From: an uncultured Muribaculaceae bacterium
GTDB lineage: Bacteria > Bacteroidota > Bacteroidia > Bacteroidales > Muribaculaceae
Direction: 5' to 3'
DNA: 64,000 nucleotides
Assembly: GCA_910578665.1 (NCBI GenBank)
Contig: CAJTQU010000004.1
Span: 1 to 64,000, forward strand
Shown: one piece after another, positions 25,101 to 33,653 of the stretch
Position numbering within the stretch: position 1 is the first letter of the stretch
Layout of the letters: every line of letters begins with the position of its first letter
Position numbers and translations under genes: made by a program
The notes under the pieces: generated by a model
What the model was told of the DNA's origin: nothing
Database searches by the model: none
Seen by the model: the letters and a program-made list of their open reading frames with translations, nothing else

Positions 25101-25916
25101 TCACTTTCCCTCTATTGAATTAATAAACTCAAAGAATGCCGGACCTCCTTCTTTGGCCTTTTCCCACGGGAGCACCTTAATCTTGCTCGAGGAGAGCACC
25201 TCGGCCACTTCCGGCTGGGTTTCGGGAGCGTGCAGTATCACGGCGTTGGCATATTTCAGGGCAAGCGTCTGGAGTGCGCCCAGAGTAATATCGCGGCCTT
25301 TCAGCAGCTTGAGGTCTGATTCCTTGACACCCTCGGCCTTAAGTTTGGCCACAAATCCGGGATCAAGCAGCCCCTGGAACGATGTGGGGTCAAACACACA
25401 GACTATCTTGGATTTCTTAAACGAAGGCTCGTCAGCGTAAAGACGGCGCAGATAGAGAGGTGCAAGAAGTGCCATCCAGCCGGTGCAGACTATCACATCG
25501 GGATCCCACTTCAACTTGCGAGCGGTCTCTATAGTGCCGCGAGTGTAGAATATGAGACGCTCGTCATTATCAGGACGGTTGGAACCAACAGGGTCCACAT
25601 CGCTGTCAAGACGCTGGAAGTAATCATCGTTATCTATAAAATATGCCTGCAACCTGGCTGGCGGCAGCGAGGCCACTTTGATAATCAGAGGATGGTCAGC
25701 ATCAGAGATAGGGATGTTCACACCGCTAAGGCGGATCACCTCGTGGAGCTGGTTGCGGCGCTCGTTGATTGTGCCGTAGCGCGGCATAAAGATGCGTGCT
25801 TCATAGCCGTTGCCATGGAATACATGAGGCAGTGCTTTACCAAATGTAGACTGCTCTGTGGCACTTAGATAGGGGGTAATCTCTTGTGAGATAAACAGGA
25901 TTCGTTTTGTTGCCAT
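25101..25916 (-). CDS. Short glycogen/starch synthase-like protein (N-terminal GT5 domain only)
   Basis: A 271-residue protein matching only the first Rossmann domain of GT5 glycogen synthases, which run to about 480. The opening segment (KRILFISQEITPYLSATEQSTFGKALPHVFHGNGYEARIFMPRYG) aligns with the GlgA start, but the KxGGLGDV motif that binds ADP-glucose is replaced, and the second domain with its acceptor site is missing. DPDVIVCTGWMALLAPLYLR (near 140) matches the conserved helix after the nucleotide fold. It is therefore unlikely to polymerise glucan by itself; a regulatory or structural role is possible. A TAATTTTG box lies at 25963-25970. It is divergent from panC, and DUF4270 follows directly. 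Confidence 0.75.
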   Translation of the reverse strand: MATKRILFISQEITPYLSATEQSTFGKALPHVFHGNGYEARIFMPRYGTINERRNQLHEVIRLSGVNIPISDADHPLIIKVASLPPARLQAYFIDNDDYFQRLDSDVDPVGSNRPDNDERLIFYTRGTIETARKLKWDPDVIVCTGWMALLAPLYLRRLYADEPSFKKSKIVCVFDPTSFQGLLDPGFVAKLKAEGVKESDLKLLKGRDITLGALQTLALKYANAVILHAPETQPEVAEVLSSSKIKVLPWEKAKEGGPAFFEFINSIEGK

Positions 25917-25962
25917 ATCGGTTATCTGGGAGCCGCGTCAGTACACGGCTGCTTATAGAATG

Positions 25963-25970
25963 CAAAATTA
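25963..25970 (-). promoter_or_regulatory. -7 box upstream of the starch-synthase-like gene
   Basis: TAATTTTG on the minus strand, 46 bases before the ATG. No matching -33 box is clear. Confidence 0.45.
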
Positions 25971-26108
25971 GTAAAAAAAGTTGAATTCGGCGCTGCTGCC
26001 AACACTCCGGAGATGATTTTTTTGGATTCTTTAAGGAAATAGCCAGCAACGTTTTTCCAGTTGGCTTTTTTTGCTTAACTTCGCAGTCTGAAATTCTTGT
26101 ACGAAGAA

Positions 26109-26975
26109 ATGAAGATATTACGAACCCGTAAGGAACTGACCGATTTTGCAGCCCGATGCAGGGCCGCAGGCTCTTCCGTGGCACTGGTGCCCACCATGGG
26201 GGCGCTCCATGCCGGACATCTCTCCTTGATGAATCGTGCTGTGGCCGACAACGATGTTGTCATAGCAAGCGTGTTTGTCAATCCAACACAGTTCAACGAC
26301 AAGGCTGATCTTGAGGCGTATCCGCGCACTGAGCAGGCCGACTTCGAATTACTCGACAAGGCCGGCGTGACCGCCGTTTTTGCTCCCGATGCAGACGAGA
26401 TGTACCCGCCGTCGGAAGCTGGCAAACCGGCCCACGTTTTCGATCTGGGAGAGGTGGCCGAGGTCATGGAAGGCATGTACCGTCCGGGGCACTTCCAGGG
26501 CGTGGCACAGATAGTCAGCATGCTGCTGCGTCTGGTTGGTCCTGACCGGGCTTATTTCGGAGAAAAAGACTTCCAGCAGATAGCCGTGATACGCCGTATG
26601 ACGGCCACCGAGGGTATCAATGTCGAAATCATCGGCTGCCCCATCTGCCGCGAGGCTGACGGCCTGGCTATGTCCAGCCGCAATGTAAGGCTGGACGCGA
26701 CACAGCGCGCCACGGCTCCCGGCATATACCGCGTACTGTCTGAAAGCACGGAGTACAGCCGCACGCACACATTAGACCAGACACGTGCCTATGTGGAAAA
26801 CGCTGTCAACGCCCTGCCGGAATGCCGTGTGGAATATTTCTCGATCGTAGATGCCGAAACACTGCGCGAAGCCGCAGACTGGGAATGCGCTCCGCGTATC
26901 GTGGGCTGCATAACTGTCTATTGCGGACAAGTGCGCCTGATAGACAACATCACATATCGTCCTATCGCTAAGTAG
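26109..26975 (+). CDS. panC: Pantothenate synthetase
   Basis: Joins pantoate and beta-alanine with ATP to make pantothenate (vitamin B5). The signature motifs are PTMGALHAGHLSLM near the N-terminus, VFVNPTQFND, YFGEKDFQQ near 150 (ATP/pantoate site) and the READGLAMSSRNVRL KMSKS-like region. The start is the ATG at 26109 (MKILRTRKEL), preceded by GAAGAA. An in-frame TTG at 26097 would add four residues but is less likely. The length of 288 aa is typical. panD begins 12 bases later, so both steps of the pathway sit in one operon. No odd residues seen. Confidence 0.96.
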   Translation: MKILRTRKELTDFAARCRAAGSSVALVPTMGALHAGHLSLMNRAVADNDVVIASVFVNPTQFNDKADLEAYPRTEQADFELLDKAGVTAVFAPDADEMYPPSEAGKPAHVFDLGEVAEVMEGMYRPGHFQGVAQIVSMLLRLVGPDRAYFGEKDFQQIAVIRRMTATEGINVEIIGCPICREADGLAMSSRNVRLDATQRATAPGIYRVLSESTEYSRTHTLDQTRAYVENAVNALPECRVEYFSIVDAETLREAADWECAPRIVGCITVYCGQVRLIDNITYRPIAK

Positions 26976-26987
26976 AGAACCACAGCC

Positions 26988-27335
26988 ATGTTGCTCGAAA
27001 TAATGAAATCCAAGATCCATCGTGTGACAGTCACACAGGCAGATCTAAATTATATAGGGAGTATAACCATCGATACAGACCTGATGAAAGCCGCCAATAT
27101 AATGGAGGGCGAACGTGTCTACATCGTCAACAATAACAACGGCGAACGTTTTGACACTTACACCATACCGGGTCCGGCAGGATCTGGCATGATATGCCTG
27201 AACGGCGCGGCTGCACGCAAGGTCCAGCCTGGCGACATAGTCATAATCATGGCTTACGCACACATGACTCCCGAAGAAGCAAAAGACTTTAAGCCCTCTG
27301 TCATATTTCCCGACACCGCAACCAATAGACTTTAA
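26988..27335 (+). CDS. panD: Aspartate 1-decarboxylase (PanD)
   Basis: Makes beta-alanine from L-aspartate, feeding PanC. The proenzyme cleaves itself between G24 and S25 (YIGS), creating the pyruvoyl group on Ser25; the numbering matches E. coli PanD exactly, which supports the start at 26988. LHRV-like HRVTVTQADLNY and the later NNNNGERFDTYTIPG, GAAARKVQPGDIVIIMAYA are all conserved. The length of 115 aa is close to the usual 126. It follows panC by 12 bases and precedes ffh by two, so it shares their transcript. Confidence 0.96.
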   Translation: MLLEIMKSKIHRVTVTQADLNYIGSITIDTDLMKAANIMEGERVYIVNNNNGERFDTYTIPGPAGSGMICLNGAAARKVQPGDIVIIMAYAHMTPEEAKDFKPSVIFPDTATNRL

Positions 27336-27337
27336 TT

Positions 27338-28687
27338 ATGTTTGAAAATCTATCGGAACGCCTGGAGCGTTCATTCAAGATACTCAAAGGCCAAGGCAAA
27401 ATCACCGAGATAAATGTGGCCGAGACCATGAAAGATGTGCGCCGGGCACTGCTCGATGCCGACGTCAATTATAAGGTAGCCAAACAGTTTACTGACACGG
27501 TCAAGACCAAGGCCATGGGCCAGAACGTGATCAACGCGCTCAAACCCAAGGAGCTGATGGTGAAAATCGTGCATGACGAGCTTACAGCAGTCATGGGCGG
27601 CACACAGGTGCCCATAACGATCTCGGGCAATCCTTCGATTATCCTTATGAGCGGTCTCCAAGGCTCGGGCAAAACGACTTTCTCCGGCAAGCTCGCCAAA
27701 AAGCTCAAATCGTCAAAAGGCAAAAATCCCCTGCTGGTGGCCGCAGACGTATACCGTCCCGCCGCTATCGAACAGCTGAAAGTACTCGGAGAGAGCATCG
27801 GGGTGCCGGTATACTCCGAAGAAGGAAACAACGATCCAGTACAGATAGCGCGCAATGCCATAGCGCACGCCAAATCTAACCATTATGACCTGGTCATAGT
27901 CGACACAGCAGGCCGACTGGCAGTAGACGAGCACATGATGCGCGAGATAGCAGCAATAAAAGATGCCATAAAGCCGCAGGAGACCCTGTTCGTAGTCGAT
28001 GCGATGACAGGACAGGATGCTGTAAACACGGCCAAAGAGTTTAACGACCGCCTGGACTTCGACGGCGTCATACTGACCAAGCTGGACGGTGACACACGCG
28101 GCGGCGCGGCCCTGTCTATCCGTACCGTTGTTAACAAGCCTATTAAATATATAGGTTCAGGCGAGAAGCTGGAAGACCTCCAGGAATTCAATCCCGAAGG
28201 TATGGCCAACCGTATCCTCGGAATGGGCGACATTGTGGAAATAGCCAAGCGTGCCCAGGAAATATACGATGAAAAGGAAGCCCAGAAACTTCAAGAAAAG
28301 ATCCGTAAAAACAAGTTCGACTTTGAGGATTTTTACAAGCAGATACAGCAGATAAAGAAGATGGGCAATCTCAAGGATATCGCCTCTATGATACCAGGTG
28401 TCGGCAAAGCCATAAAGGATATCGATATTGACGACAACGCCTTTAAAGGCATCGAAGCCATAATCAACTCGATGACACCCTATGAGCGTCACAATCCCGA
28501 AATCATTAATTCGTCACGCCGCCAGCGCATAGCACGCGGCTCAGGCACAAACATCACCGAGGTCAACCGGCTGCTGAAACAGTTTGAAGAGACACGCAAG
28601 ATGATGCGCATGGCCACCACCAAGAACCCGATGAAAATGATGCGCCAGATGCGCCAGGCACAGCAGGCACAAAAAGGCCGCAGGTAA
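27338..28687 (+). CDS. ffh: Signal recognition particle protein Ffh
   Basis: The GTPase subunit of bacterial SRP, which binds signal sequences of nascent proteins and the SRP RNA and docks with FtsY. The N domain opens with MFENLSERLERSFKILKGQGKI. The P-loop GLQGSGKTTFSGKLA lies near residue 107, DTAGR near 190 and TKLDGDTRGGAAL near 247. The methionine-rich M domain occupies the C-terminal third (MMRMATTKNPMKMMRQMRQ). The length of 449 aa is normal. It starts two bases after panD, an unusual but apparently stable arrangement. No SRP RNA was recognised in this window. Confidence 0.97.
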   Translation: MFENLSERLERSFKILKGQGKITEINVAETMKDVRRALLDADVNYKVAKQFTDTVKTKAMGQNVINALKPKELMVKIVHDELTAVMGGTQVPITISGNPSIILMSGLQGSGKTTFSGKLAKKLKSSKGKNPLLVAADVYRPAAIEQLKVLGESIGVPVYSEEGNNDPVQIARNAIAHAKSNHYDLVIVDTAGRLAVDEHMMREIAAIKDAIKPQETLFVVDAMTGQDAVNTAKEFNDRLDFDGVILTKLDGDTRGGAALSIRTVVNKPIKYIGSGEKLEDLQEFNPEGMANRILGMGDIVEIAKRAQEIYDEKEAQKLQEKIRKNKFDFEDFYKQIQQIKKMGNLKDIASMIPGVGKAIKDIDIDDNAFKGIEAIINSMTPYERHNPEIINSSRRQRIARGSGTNITEVNRLLKQFEETRKMMRMATTKNPMKMMRQMRQAQQAQKGRR

Positions 28688-28739
28688 CAATGATAATGAT
28701 TCTGAATACATTCCTCATATTCTAAAAACCCAAACCTCT

Positions 28740-29615
28740 ATGACAATTATAGACGGCAAGCACACCGCCGAAAAAATAAAAGATGAAATAGCGGCCGAAG
28801 TGGCAGCCATGGTAGCGGCCGGAGAACGGCCTCCGCATCTGGCAGCCATACTTGTAGGCCATGACGGCGGCAGCGAGACATATGTATCAAACAAGGTGAC
28901 CGCCTGCGAGCACTGCGGCTTCCAAAGTTCGCTGCTACGTTTCGATGACGATATAACCGAACAGCAACTGATAGCCGAAATCGAGCGTCTGAACAACGAT
29001 CCCGGTGTAGACGGCTTCATAGTGCAGCTGCCGCTGCCACGCCACATAGACGAGCAGAAAGTGACAGAAGCCATAGCCCCGGGTAAAGATGTAGACGGGT
29101 TCCACCCCGTTAACGTTGGCAAGCTCAGCATAGGCCTCCCCTGCTTCAAGAGCGCGACACCGTCAGGCATAATCGACCTGCTTGACCGCTACGGCATACC
29201 CACCGCCGGCAAACATGCCGTAGTGCTAGGACGCAGTAATATAGTGGGAAAACCTATAGCCTCGCTGCTGGTGCAGAAAGCACAGCCCGGCAACTGCACT
29301 GTAACCGTATGCCACTCCGCGACACCCAATATCAAGGAGCTATGCCTACAGGCAGACATCATCGTGGCTGCCCTTGGACAGCCTGGCTTTGTGACAGCAG
29401 ATATGGTAAAACCGGGAGCAACAGTAATAGACGTAGGCACAACACGAGTGCCCGATTCTTCGCGTAAGAGCGGATACCGCCTTTCGGGCGATGTAGACTT
29501 TGACAACGTTGCACCTAAGTGCTCTTTCATAACCCCCGTACCGGGCGGTGTAGGACCGATGACTATCTGTTCGCTCATGAAAAACACATTACTGGCCCGC
29601 AAACGCAGCCACTAA
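28740..29615 (+). CDS. folD: Bifunctional methylenetetrahydrofolate dehydrogenase / methenyltetrahydrofolate cyclohydrolase
   Basis: Interconverts 5,10-methylene-, methenyl- and 10-formyl-tetrahydrofolate in the cytosol. The catalytic Lys sits in YVSNKVTACE (near 57), and the PGVDGFIVQLPLPRHID and PGKDVDGFHPVNVGKL signatures are intact. The NADP-binding GRSNIVGKP lies near 165 and PVPGGVGPMTICSLMKN at the C-terminus. The 291-residue length is standard. The ATG at 28740 is the first start. The gene follows ffh by 52 bases and ends at a strong hairpin, so it may belong to the same transcript. Confidence 0.96.
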   Translation: MTIIDGKHTAEKIKDEIAAEVAAMVAAGERPPHLAAILVGHDGGSETYVSNKVTACEHCGFQSSLLRFDDDITEQQLIAEIERLNNDPGVDGFIVQLPLPRHIDEQKVTEAIAPGKDVDGFHPVNVGKLSIGLPCFKSATPSGIIDLLDRYGIPTAGKHAVVLGRSNIVGKPIASLLVQKAQPGNCTVTVCHSATPNIKELCLQADIIVAALGQPGFVTADMVKPGATVIDVGTTRVPDSSRKSGYRLSGDVDFDNVAPKCSFITPVPGGVGPMTICSLMKNTLLARKRSH

Positions 29616-29622
29616 AGATATT

Positions 29623-29663
29623 TCTGGCAAGCCGCTACAGAGTACCTGTAGCGGCTTGCCAGA
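29623..29663 (+). terminator. Hairpin after folD
   Basis: An 18-bp perfect stem (29623-29640 with 29646-29663, loop AGTAC) starts 7 bases past the stop. The T-run is poor, but stem length is typical of Bacteroidetes terminators. Confidence 0.6.
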
Positions 29664-29690
29664 AAACAAAATATACCTAACACACTGCCC

Positions 29691-30851
29691 ATGAGATTCT
29701 CCCACCACATTTCGCTGGCAATATGCCTGGCACTGGCCGCGTGCGGACAACACACTGCGTCAACCAGTGCCGATTCCGCCTCAATAGCGCGCGAACCACA
29801 GGACAGCGTCAACGCCGCCCCGGCAACTGCCACGCTTCTTTTTGTCGGAGACGCCATGCAGCACCAGGCCCAACTGGACAGAGCCAGGCAGCTTGGCAAC
29901 GGACGGTATGACTACAGCGGTTGTTTTGACCTGCTTGCCCCGACAATAAAGGAGGCCGATTATGCCGTGGTCAATCTGGAAGTACCACTCGGAGGGGGAC
30001 GCGGCGGATACACGGGATTCCCCTGTTTCTCGGCACCGGACAGTTTCGCGGAAGCGTTGCGCGAAGCCGGATTTGACCTGTTCCTAACGGCAAATAACCA
30101 TACGCTCGACCGGTCAGACGCCGGTCTGCGCCGCACAATACACGTGCTCGACTCACTACAGGTAGACCACACCGGAACATTTACCGATGCTGCGGCGAGA
30201 CAAAGCCTGGTCCCACTAATCAAAAATATAAACGGCATACGGACCGCATTTCTCAACTATACTTACGGCACAAACGGCCTCACTGCTAAAGACGGGGCGG
30301 AAGTTGCCCTGACCGACCGTAAGAAAATGGCTGAAGAGATCTCATTGGCACGCAAAAAGGGAGCCGAAATCATAGTAGTATGCGTGCACTGGGGCGTAGA
30401 ATATGTGCTACACGAAAACGACAACCAGCGTGCTTTGGCACAATTCCTGGTAGACCAGGGCGCAGACATGGTAATAGGCGGACATCCCCATGTTATCCAG
30501 CCAATGAAAGTGGTCCATTCTGACAAACACGGCAAAGACTGCCTGGTGGTATACAGCCTCGGCAACTTCATATCTAATATGAAAACAGACGACACGCGCG
30601 GCGGTGCCATGGTGACTTGCACAATAGAACGAGGCAACGACGGTGTGGCAAGATTCAAAAATGCCGTCTACGACACTTTCTATTCTGCAAAACCAGATGG
30701 TAGCGACCGATCCAACTACCAAGTCATACCATCGTGGATGCCGGAGCGCATACCGGCCGCACAAACAGGCTGGTGGCGCACATTCGACACCTCGGCAAGA
30801 CGTGTGTTCGATGCGGAAAACGTAAACGTCCCAAGCGCACACCCAAGATGA
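29691..30851 (+). CDS. CapA-family lipoprotein (poly-gamma-glutamate/metallophosphatase-like)
   Basis: A 386-residue exported protein with a lipobox (LALAACGQ, Cys 18). The body is the CapA/PGA_cap fold, a metallophosphatase-related domain: LLFVGDAMQHQAQLD near 50, DYAVVNLEVPLGG near 95, the ANNHTLDRSDAGLRRTI motif (NxH) near 135, and the IIVVCVHWGVEYVLHEN and VIGGHPHVIQPMKV motifs holding the His cluster. In Gram-positives CapA helps make surface poly-glutamate; in Gram-negatives the substrate is unknown. No capB/capC is present. Its stop codon overlaps the start of a lipid kinase (ATGA), hinting at a shared role in the envelope, which is inference. Confidence 0.88.
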   Translation: MRFSHHISLAICLALAACGQHTASTSADSASIAREPQDSVNAAPATATLLFVGDAMQHQAQLDRARQLGNGRYDYSGCFDLLAPTIKEADYAVVNLEVPLGGGRGGYTGFPCFSAPDSFAEALREAGFDLFLTANNHTLDRSDAGLRRTIHVLDSLQVDHTGTFTDAAARQSLVPLIKNINGIRTAFLNYTYGTNGLTAKDGAEVALTDRKKMAEEISLARKKGAEIIVVCVHWGVEYVLHENDNQRALAQFLVDQGADMVIGGHPHVIQPMKVVHSDKHGKDCLVVYSLGNFISNMKTDDTRGGAMVTCTIERGNDGVARFKNAVYDTFYSAKPDGSDRSNYQVIPSWMPERIPAAQTGWWRTFDTSARRVFDAENVNVPSAHPR

Positions 30852-31717
30852 TGGCATCTCCGGCACTGGTAATAGTCAATCCCGTGTCCGGCACCCGTTC
30901 CAAACAGGGGCTGGAAGAGGCCGTACACCGACTGATGGGCGCCAAGACCGAAATAATATATACAGAATATGCCGGCCATGCCGCCCTGCTTGCCGCACAG
31001 GCGGCGAACGCAGGTATAAAACAGGTAGTAGCGGCAGGCGGTGACGGCACAGTGAACGAAATAGCACGCTCGCTGACAGGCACCGAGACAGCGCTGGGCA
31101 TAATCCCGCAAGGTTCCGGCAACGGCCTGGCCCGCCACCTGCGCATACCCATGAACAGAGACCGCGCCATAGGGGTCATAGCCGCGTCAAACATAAAGAT
31201 GTGCGACACTGCCACAGCCGGCGACATGCCGTTTTTCTGCACAATGGGAACAGGGTTTGACGCCAAAATAAGCCAGGCGTTTGAAAACGCACCACGCCGC
31301 GGACTGCTCACCTATACAAAAATAGCAATGGAGCAATTCCCCCACTACCGTCCCCAGCCATACATGATAGTCGCAGACAATGAGACCGTCACGGTAAATG
31401 CCTTTCTAGTAGCCGTATGCAACGCATCACAATATGGCAATAACGCATACATCGCCCCGAGAGCGTCTACAGAAGACGGGCTGCTGGACGTAACCATAAT
31501 AACAGAAGGTGATTACAGCTCTCTAGCACTCACCGGCCTGCGACTGTTCACAAAAGGGATAGAGCGCAGCCCGCTTATACGCTCAATGCGCGGGCGCCGC
31601 ATAACCATACACCGAAGCTCACCCGGCCCTGTACATATAGACGGCGATGCCGTCATGATGCCGGCCACGGTGGCCGCGGAATGTCTTCCAGGCTCGCTTA
31701 AAGTGATAGTGCCCTGA
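30848..31717 (+). CDS. Diacylglycerol/sphingosine kinase-like lipid kinase
   Basis: A 289-residue kinase of the DAGK-catalytic (YegS/BmrU/DgkB) family, transferring phosphate from ATP to a lipid hydroxyl. The nucleotide-binding motifs are IVNPVSGTRSKQG (start), AAGGDGTVNEIA near 62 and IPQGSGNGLARHL near 89. The C-terminal lobe ends with SPGPVHIDGDAVMMPAT. The ATG at 30848 overlaps the CapA stop (ATGA), so translation is coupled; an ATG directly after it is a second choice. The substrate is unclear: Bacteroidetes have sphingolipids, so a ceramide or dihydrosphingosine kinase is possible. Confidence 0.88.
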   Translation: MMASPALVIVNPVSGTRSKQGLEEAVHRLMGAKTEIIYTEYAGHAALLAAQAANAGIKQVVAAGGDGTVNEIARSLTGTETALGIIPQGSGNGLARHLRIPMNRDRAIGVIAASNIKMCDTATAGDMPFFCTMGTGFDAKISQAFENAPRRGLLTYTKIAMEQFPHYRPQPYMIVADNETVTVNAFLVAVCNASQYGNNAYIAPRASTEDGLLDVTIITEGDYSSLALTGLRLFTKGIERSPLIRSMRGRRITIHRSSPGPVHIDGDAVMMPATVAAECLPGSLKVIVP

Positions 31718-31874
31718 ACTTTCATAAGCGGATTATTGCAAAATGCCATACGCATCCATTGTAGGCAGGCGATTCAATGGCCACGAAACGTCTATTTGTC
31801 AGGACTATAACGCCGCATATGTTGTATAACATATAAAACACCCCTGTTTTAGCTCAAAATTTTCCACAGTTTTA

Positions 31875-31905
31875 TTGGTCAATTCATAAAAAGGATGTAA
31901 TTTTG
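31875..31905 (+). promoter_or_regulatory. gdhA promoter
   Basis: TTG at 31875-31877, a 20-base spacer and TAATTTTG at 31898-31905. The start is predicted near 31912, giving a structured leader of about 105 bases. Confidence 0.75.
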
Positions 31906-31918
31906 GCACAAAATTAGA

Positions 31919-31963
31919 AGCCGGCAGGAGAGGCAGCCTAAACTGCCATAAAGCCCGGCTCCT
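31919..31963 (+). promoter_or_regulatory. Structured 5' leader of gdhA (candidate)
   Basis: AGCCGG at 31919-31924 pairs with CCGGCT at 31955-31960, enclosing GGCAG (31932-31936) paired with CTGCC (31943-31947). AGGAG at 31926-31930 could instead pair with CTCCT at 31959-31963, so two folds compete. It matches no class I know. Confidence 0.4.
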
Positions 31964-32016
31964 AAACACAGAGAACAGAGTTAATATAGATACAACCCAT
32001 AAATCTACTATTACCT

Positions 32017-33357
32017 ATGAACATTAATGAAATCATGGCCAACCTTGAGGCCAAACACCCCGGAGAAAAAGAATATCTCCAGGCAGTGAAAGAGGTACTT
32101 CTCTCAGTAGAAGAAGTTTACAACCAGCACCCCGAGTTCGAGAAAGCACGTCTGATCGAACGCATGGTAGAGCCCGACCGTATCTTCACTTTCCGCGTCA
32201 CCTGGGTTGACGACAAGGGCGAAGTACAGAACAACATAGGCTATCGCGTACAGTTCAACAACGCTATTGGCCCCTACAAAGGCGGTATCCGTTTCCACGC
32301 ATCCGTTAACCTCTCAATCCTCAAATTCCTCGGCTTCGAGCAGACTTTCAAAAACGCACTGACCACACTCCCCATGGGTGGTGGCAAAGGTGGTTCTGAC
32401 TTCTCTCCCCGTGGCAAGAGCGACGGCGAAATCATGCGTTTCTGCCAGGCTTTCATCCTCGAATTGTGGCGTAACCTCGGTCCTGACCGTGACGTACCCG
32501 CAGGTGACATAGGCGTAGGCGGCCGCGAAGTAGGCTACATGTACGGTATGTACAAAAAACTCGCTCGCGAGAACACAGGTACATTCACTGGCAAGGGCCT
32601 CAGCTTCGGTGGTTCACGAATCCGTCCCGAGGCTACAGGCTACGGCGCTATCTACTTCGTACAGGACGTACTGAAGAAGAACTGGAACGAGACTATCGAA
32701 GGCAAGACTATCGCCATCTCAGGCTTCGGCAACGTGGCATGGGGCGCAGCTAAGAAAGCAACAGAACTTGGCGGCAAGGTAGTTACTATCTCTGGCCCTG
32801 ACGGCTATATCTACGATCCCGCCGGCCTCAACGACGAAAAGATCGAATACATGCTCGAACTCCGTGCTTCAGGCAACGACATCGTAGCTCCTTATGCTGA
32901 GAAGTTTGCCGGTTCACAGTTCTTCGCAGGCCGCAAGCCCTGGGAGCAGAAAGTAGACATCGCCCTCCCCTGCGCTACTCAGAACGAGCTCGGCGGCGAA
33001 GATGCAAAAGCACTCATCGCTAACAACGTACAGCTTTGCGCCGAAGTATCTAACATGGGTTGCACACCCGAGGCTATCGACGCATTCATCGCCAACAAGA
33101 CTATCTACTGCCCCGGTAAGGCTGTTAACGCCGGCGGTGTAGGCGTATCTGGTCTGGAAATGAGCCAGGACGCAGAGCACCTGCAGTGGAGCGAGGCTGA
33201 AGTTGATGCAAAACTTCACGAGATGATGAACTCTATCCACGCCTCTTGCGTAGAATACGGCACACAGCCTGACGGTTACATCAACTACATGAAGGGTGCA
33301 AACATCGCAGGCTTCATGAAAGTTGCTGACGCTATGCTCGGCCAGGGCGTGATCTAA
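32017..33357 (+). CDS. gdhA: Glutamate dehydrogenase, NADP-type (hexameric)
   Basis: Assimilates ammonia by reductive amination of 2-oxoglutarate. The 446-residue length and motifs fit the small hexameric family: YRVQFNNAIGPYKGGIRFH, then TTLPMGGGKGGSDF near residue 123 with the catalytic Lys, DVPAGDIGVGGREVGYM, and ISGFGNVAWGAAKKATELGG for the Rossmann fold. The coenzyme is called NADP by family similarity. Codon choice is strongly biased toward a small set, as expected for a highly expressed gene. It has its own promoter and terminator and is monocistronic. The start at 32017 (MNINEIMANLEAK) gives the usual N-terminus. Confidence 0.96.
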   Translation: MNINEIMANLEAKHPGEKEYLQAVKEVLLSVEEVYNQHPEFEKARLIERMVEPDRIFTFRVTWVDDKGEVQNNIGYRVQFNNAIGPYKGGIRFHASVNLSILKFLGFEQTFKNALTTLPMGGGKGGSDFSPRGKSDGEIMRFCQAFILELWRNLGPDRDVPAGDIGVGGREVGYMYGMYKKLARENTGTFTGKGLSFGGSRIRPEATGYGAIYFVQDVLKKNWNETIEGKTIAISGFGNVAWGAAKKATELGGKVVTISGPDGYIYDPAGLNDEKIEYMLELRASGNDIVAPYAEKFAGSQFFAGRKPWEQKVDIALPCATQNELGGEDAKALIANNVQLCAEVSNMGCTPEAIDAFIANKTIYCPGKAVNAGGVGVSGLEMSQDAEHLQWSEAEVDAKLHEMMNSIHASCVEYGTQPDGYINYMKGANIAGFMKVADAMLGQGVI

Positions 33358-33381
33358 TACAGAATCCGCTAATTTTAAATA

Positions 33382-33420
33382 CGGCACCGGCTTCAAGGCT
33401 GGTGCCGCTTTTATTTTTTA
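33382..33420 (+). terminator. gdhA terminator
   Basis: CGGCACC at 33382-33388 pairs with GGTGCCG at 33401-33407 (plus an inner GGC/GCT pairing), followed by CTTTTATTTTTTA, a standard factor-independent site. Confidence 0.85.
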
Positions 33421-33464
33421 CGAAGACATCCTGGTGCAAACTGACAAAAGTCTGTTGCTGTTAT

Positions 33465-33495
33465 TTTGCCGGACAGTATTTTTTTTGTAACTTTG
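33465..33495 (+). promoter_or_regulatory. rplY promoter
   Basis: TTTG at 33465-33468, a 19-base spacer and TAACTTTG at 33488-33495, preceded by a run of T. The start is predicted near 33502, leaving a leader of about 150 bases. Confidence 0.75.
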
Positions 33496-33557
33496 CACCG
33501 CTTTAAGCACAATACAACGGCCTTAATAACATTAGCTGTAACGTGTGATGAGAAATC

Positions 33558-33620
33558 TGTTGCCTGTGGAGGGCAGCCTCCGGATGGAGGTCCGGCACAG
33601 TGCCGCATTAAAGCGCAACA
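33558..33620 (+). promoter_or_regulatory. Structured 5' leader of rplY (candidate regulatory RNA)
   Basis: TGTTGC at 33558-33563 pairs with GCAACA at 33615-33620, closing a loop that holds two hairpins: CCTCC/GGAGG (33577-33581 with 33586-33590) and CGGCA/TGCCG (33593-33597 with 33601-33605). A second GGAGG at 33568-33572 can pair with the same CCTCC, so the folds are mutually exclusive. The layout resembles ribosomal-protein leaders, but no known class was recognised. Confidence 0.45.
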
Positions 33621-33653
33621 ACTCATTTTTAGTAACACATTTTAACAAAAACA

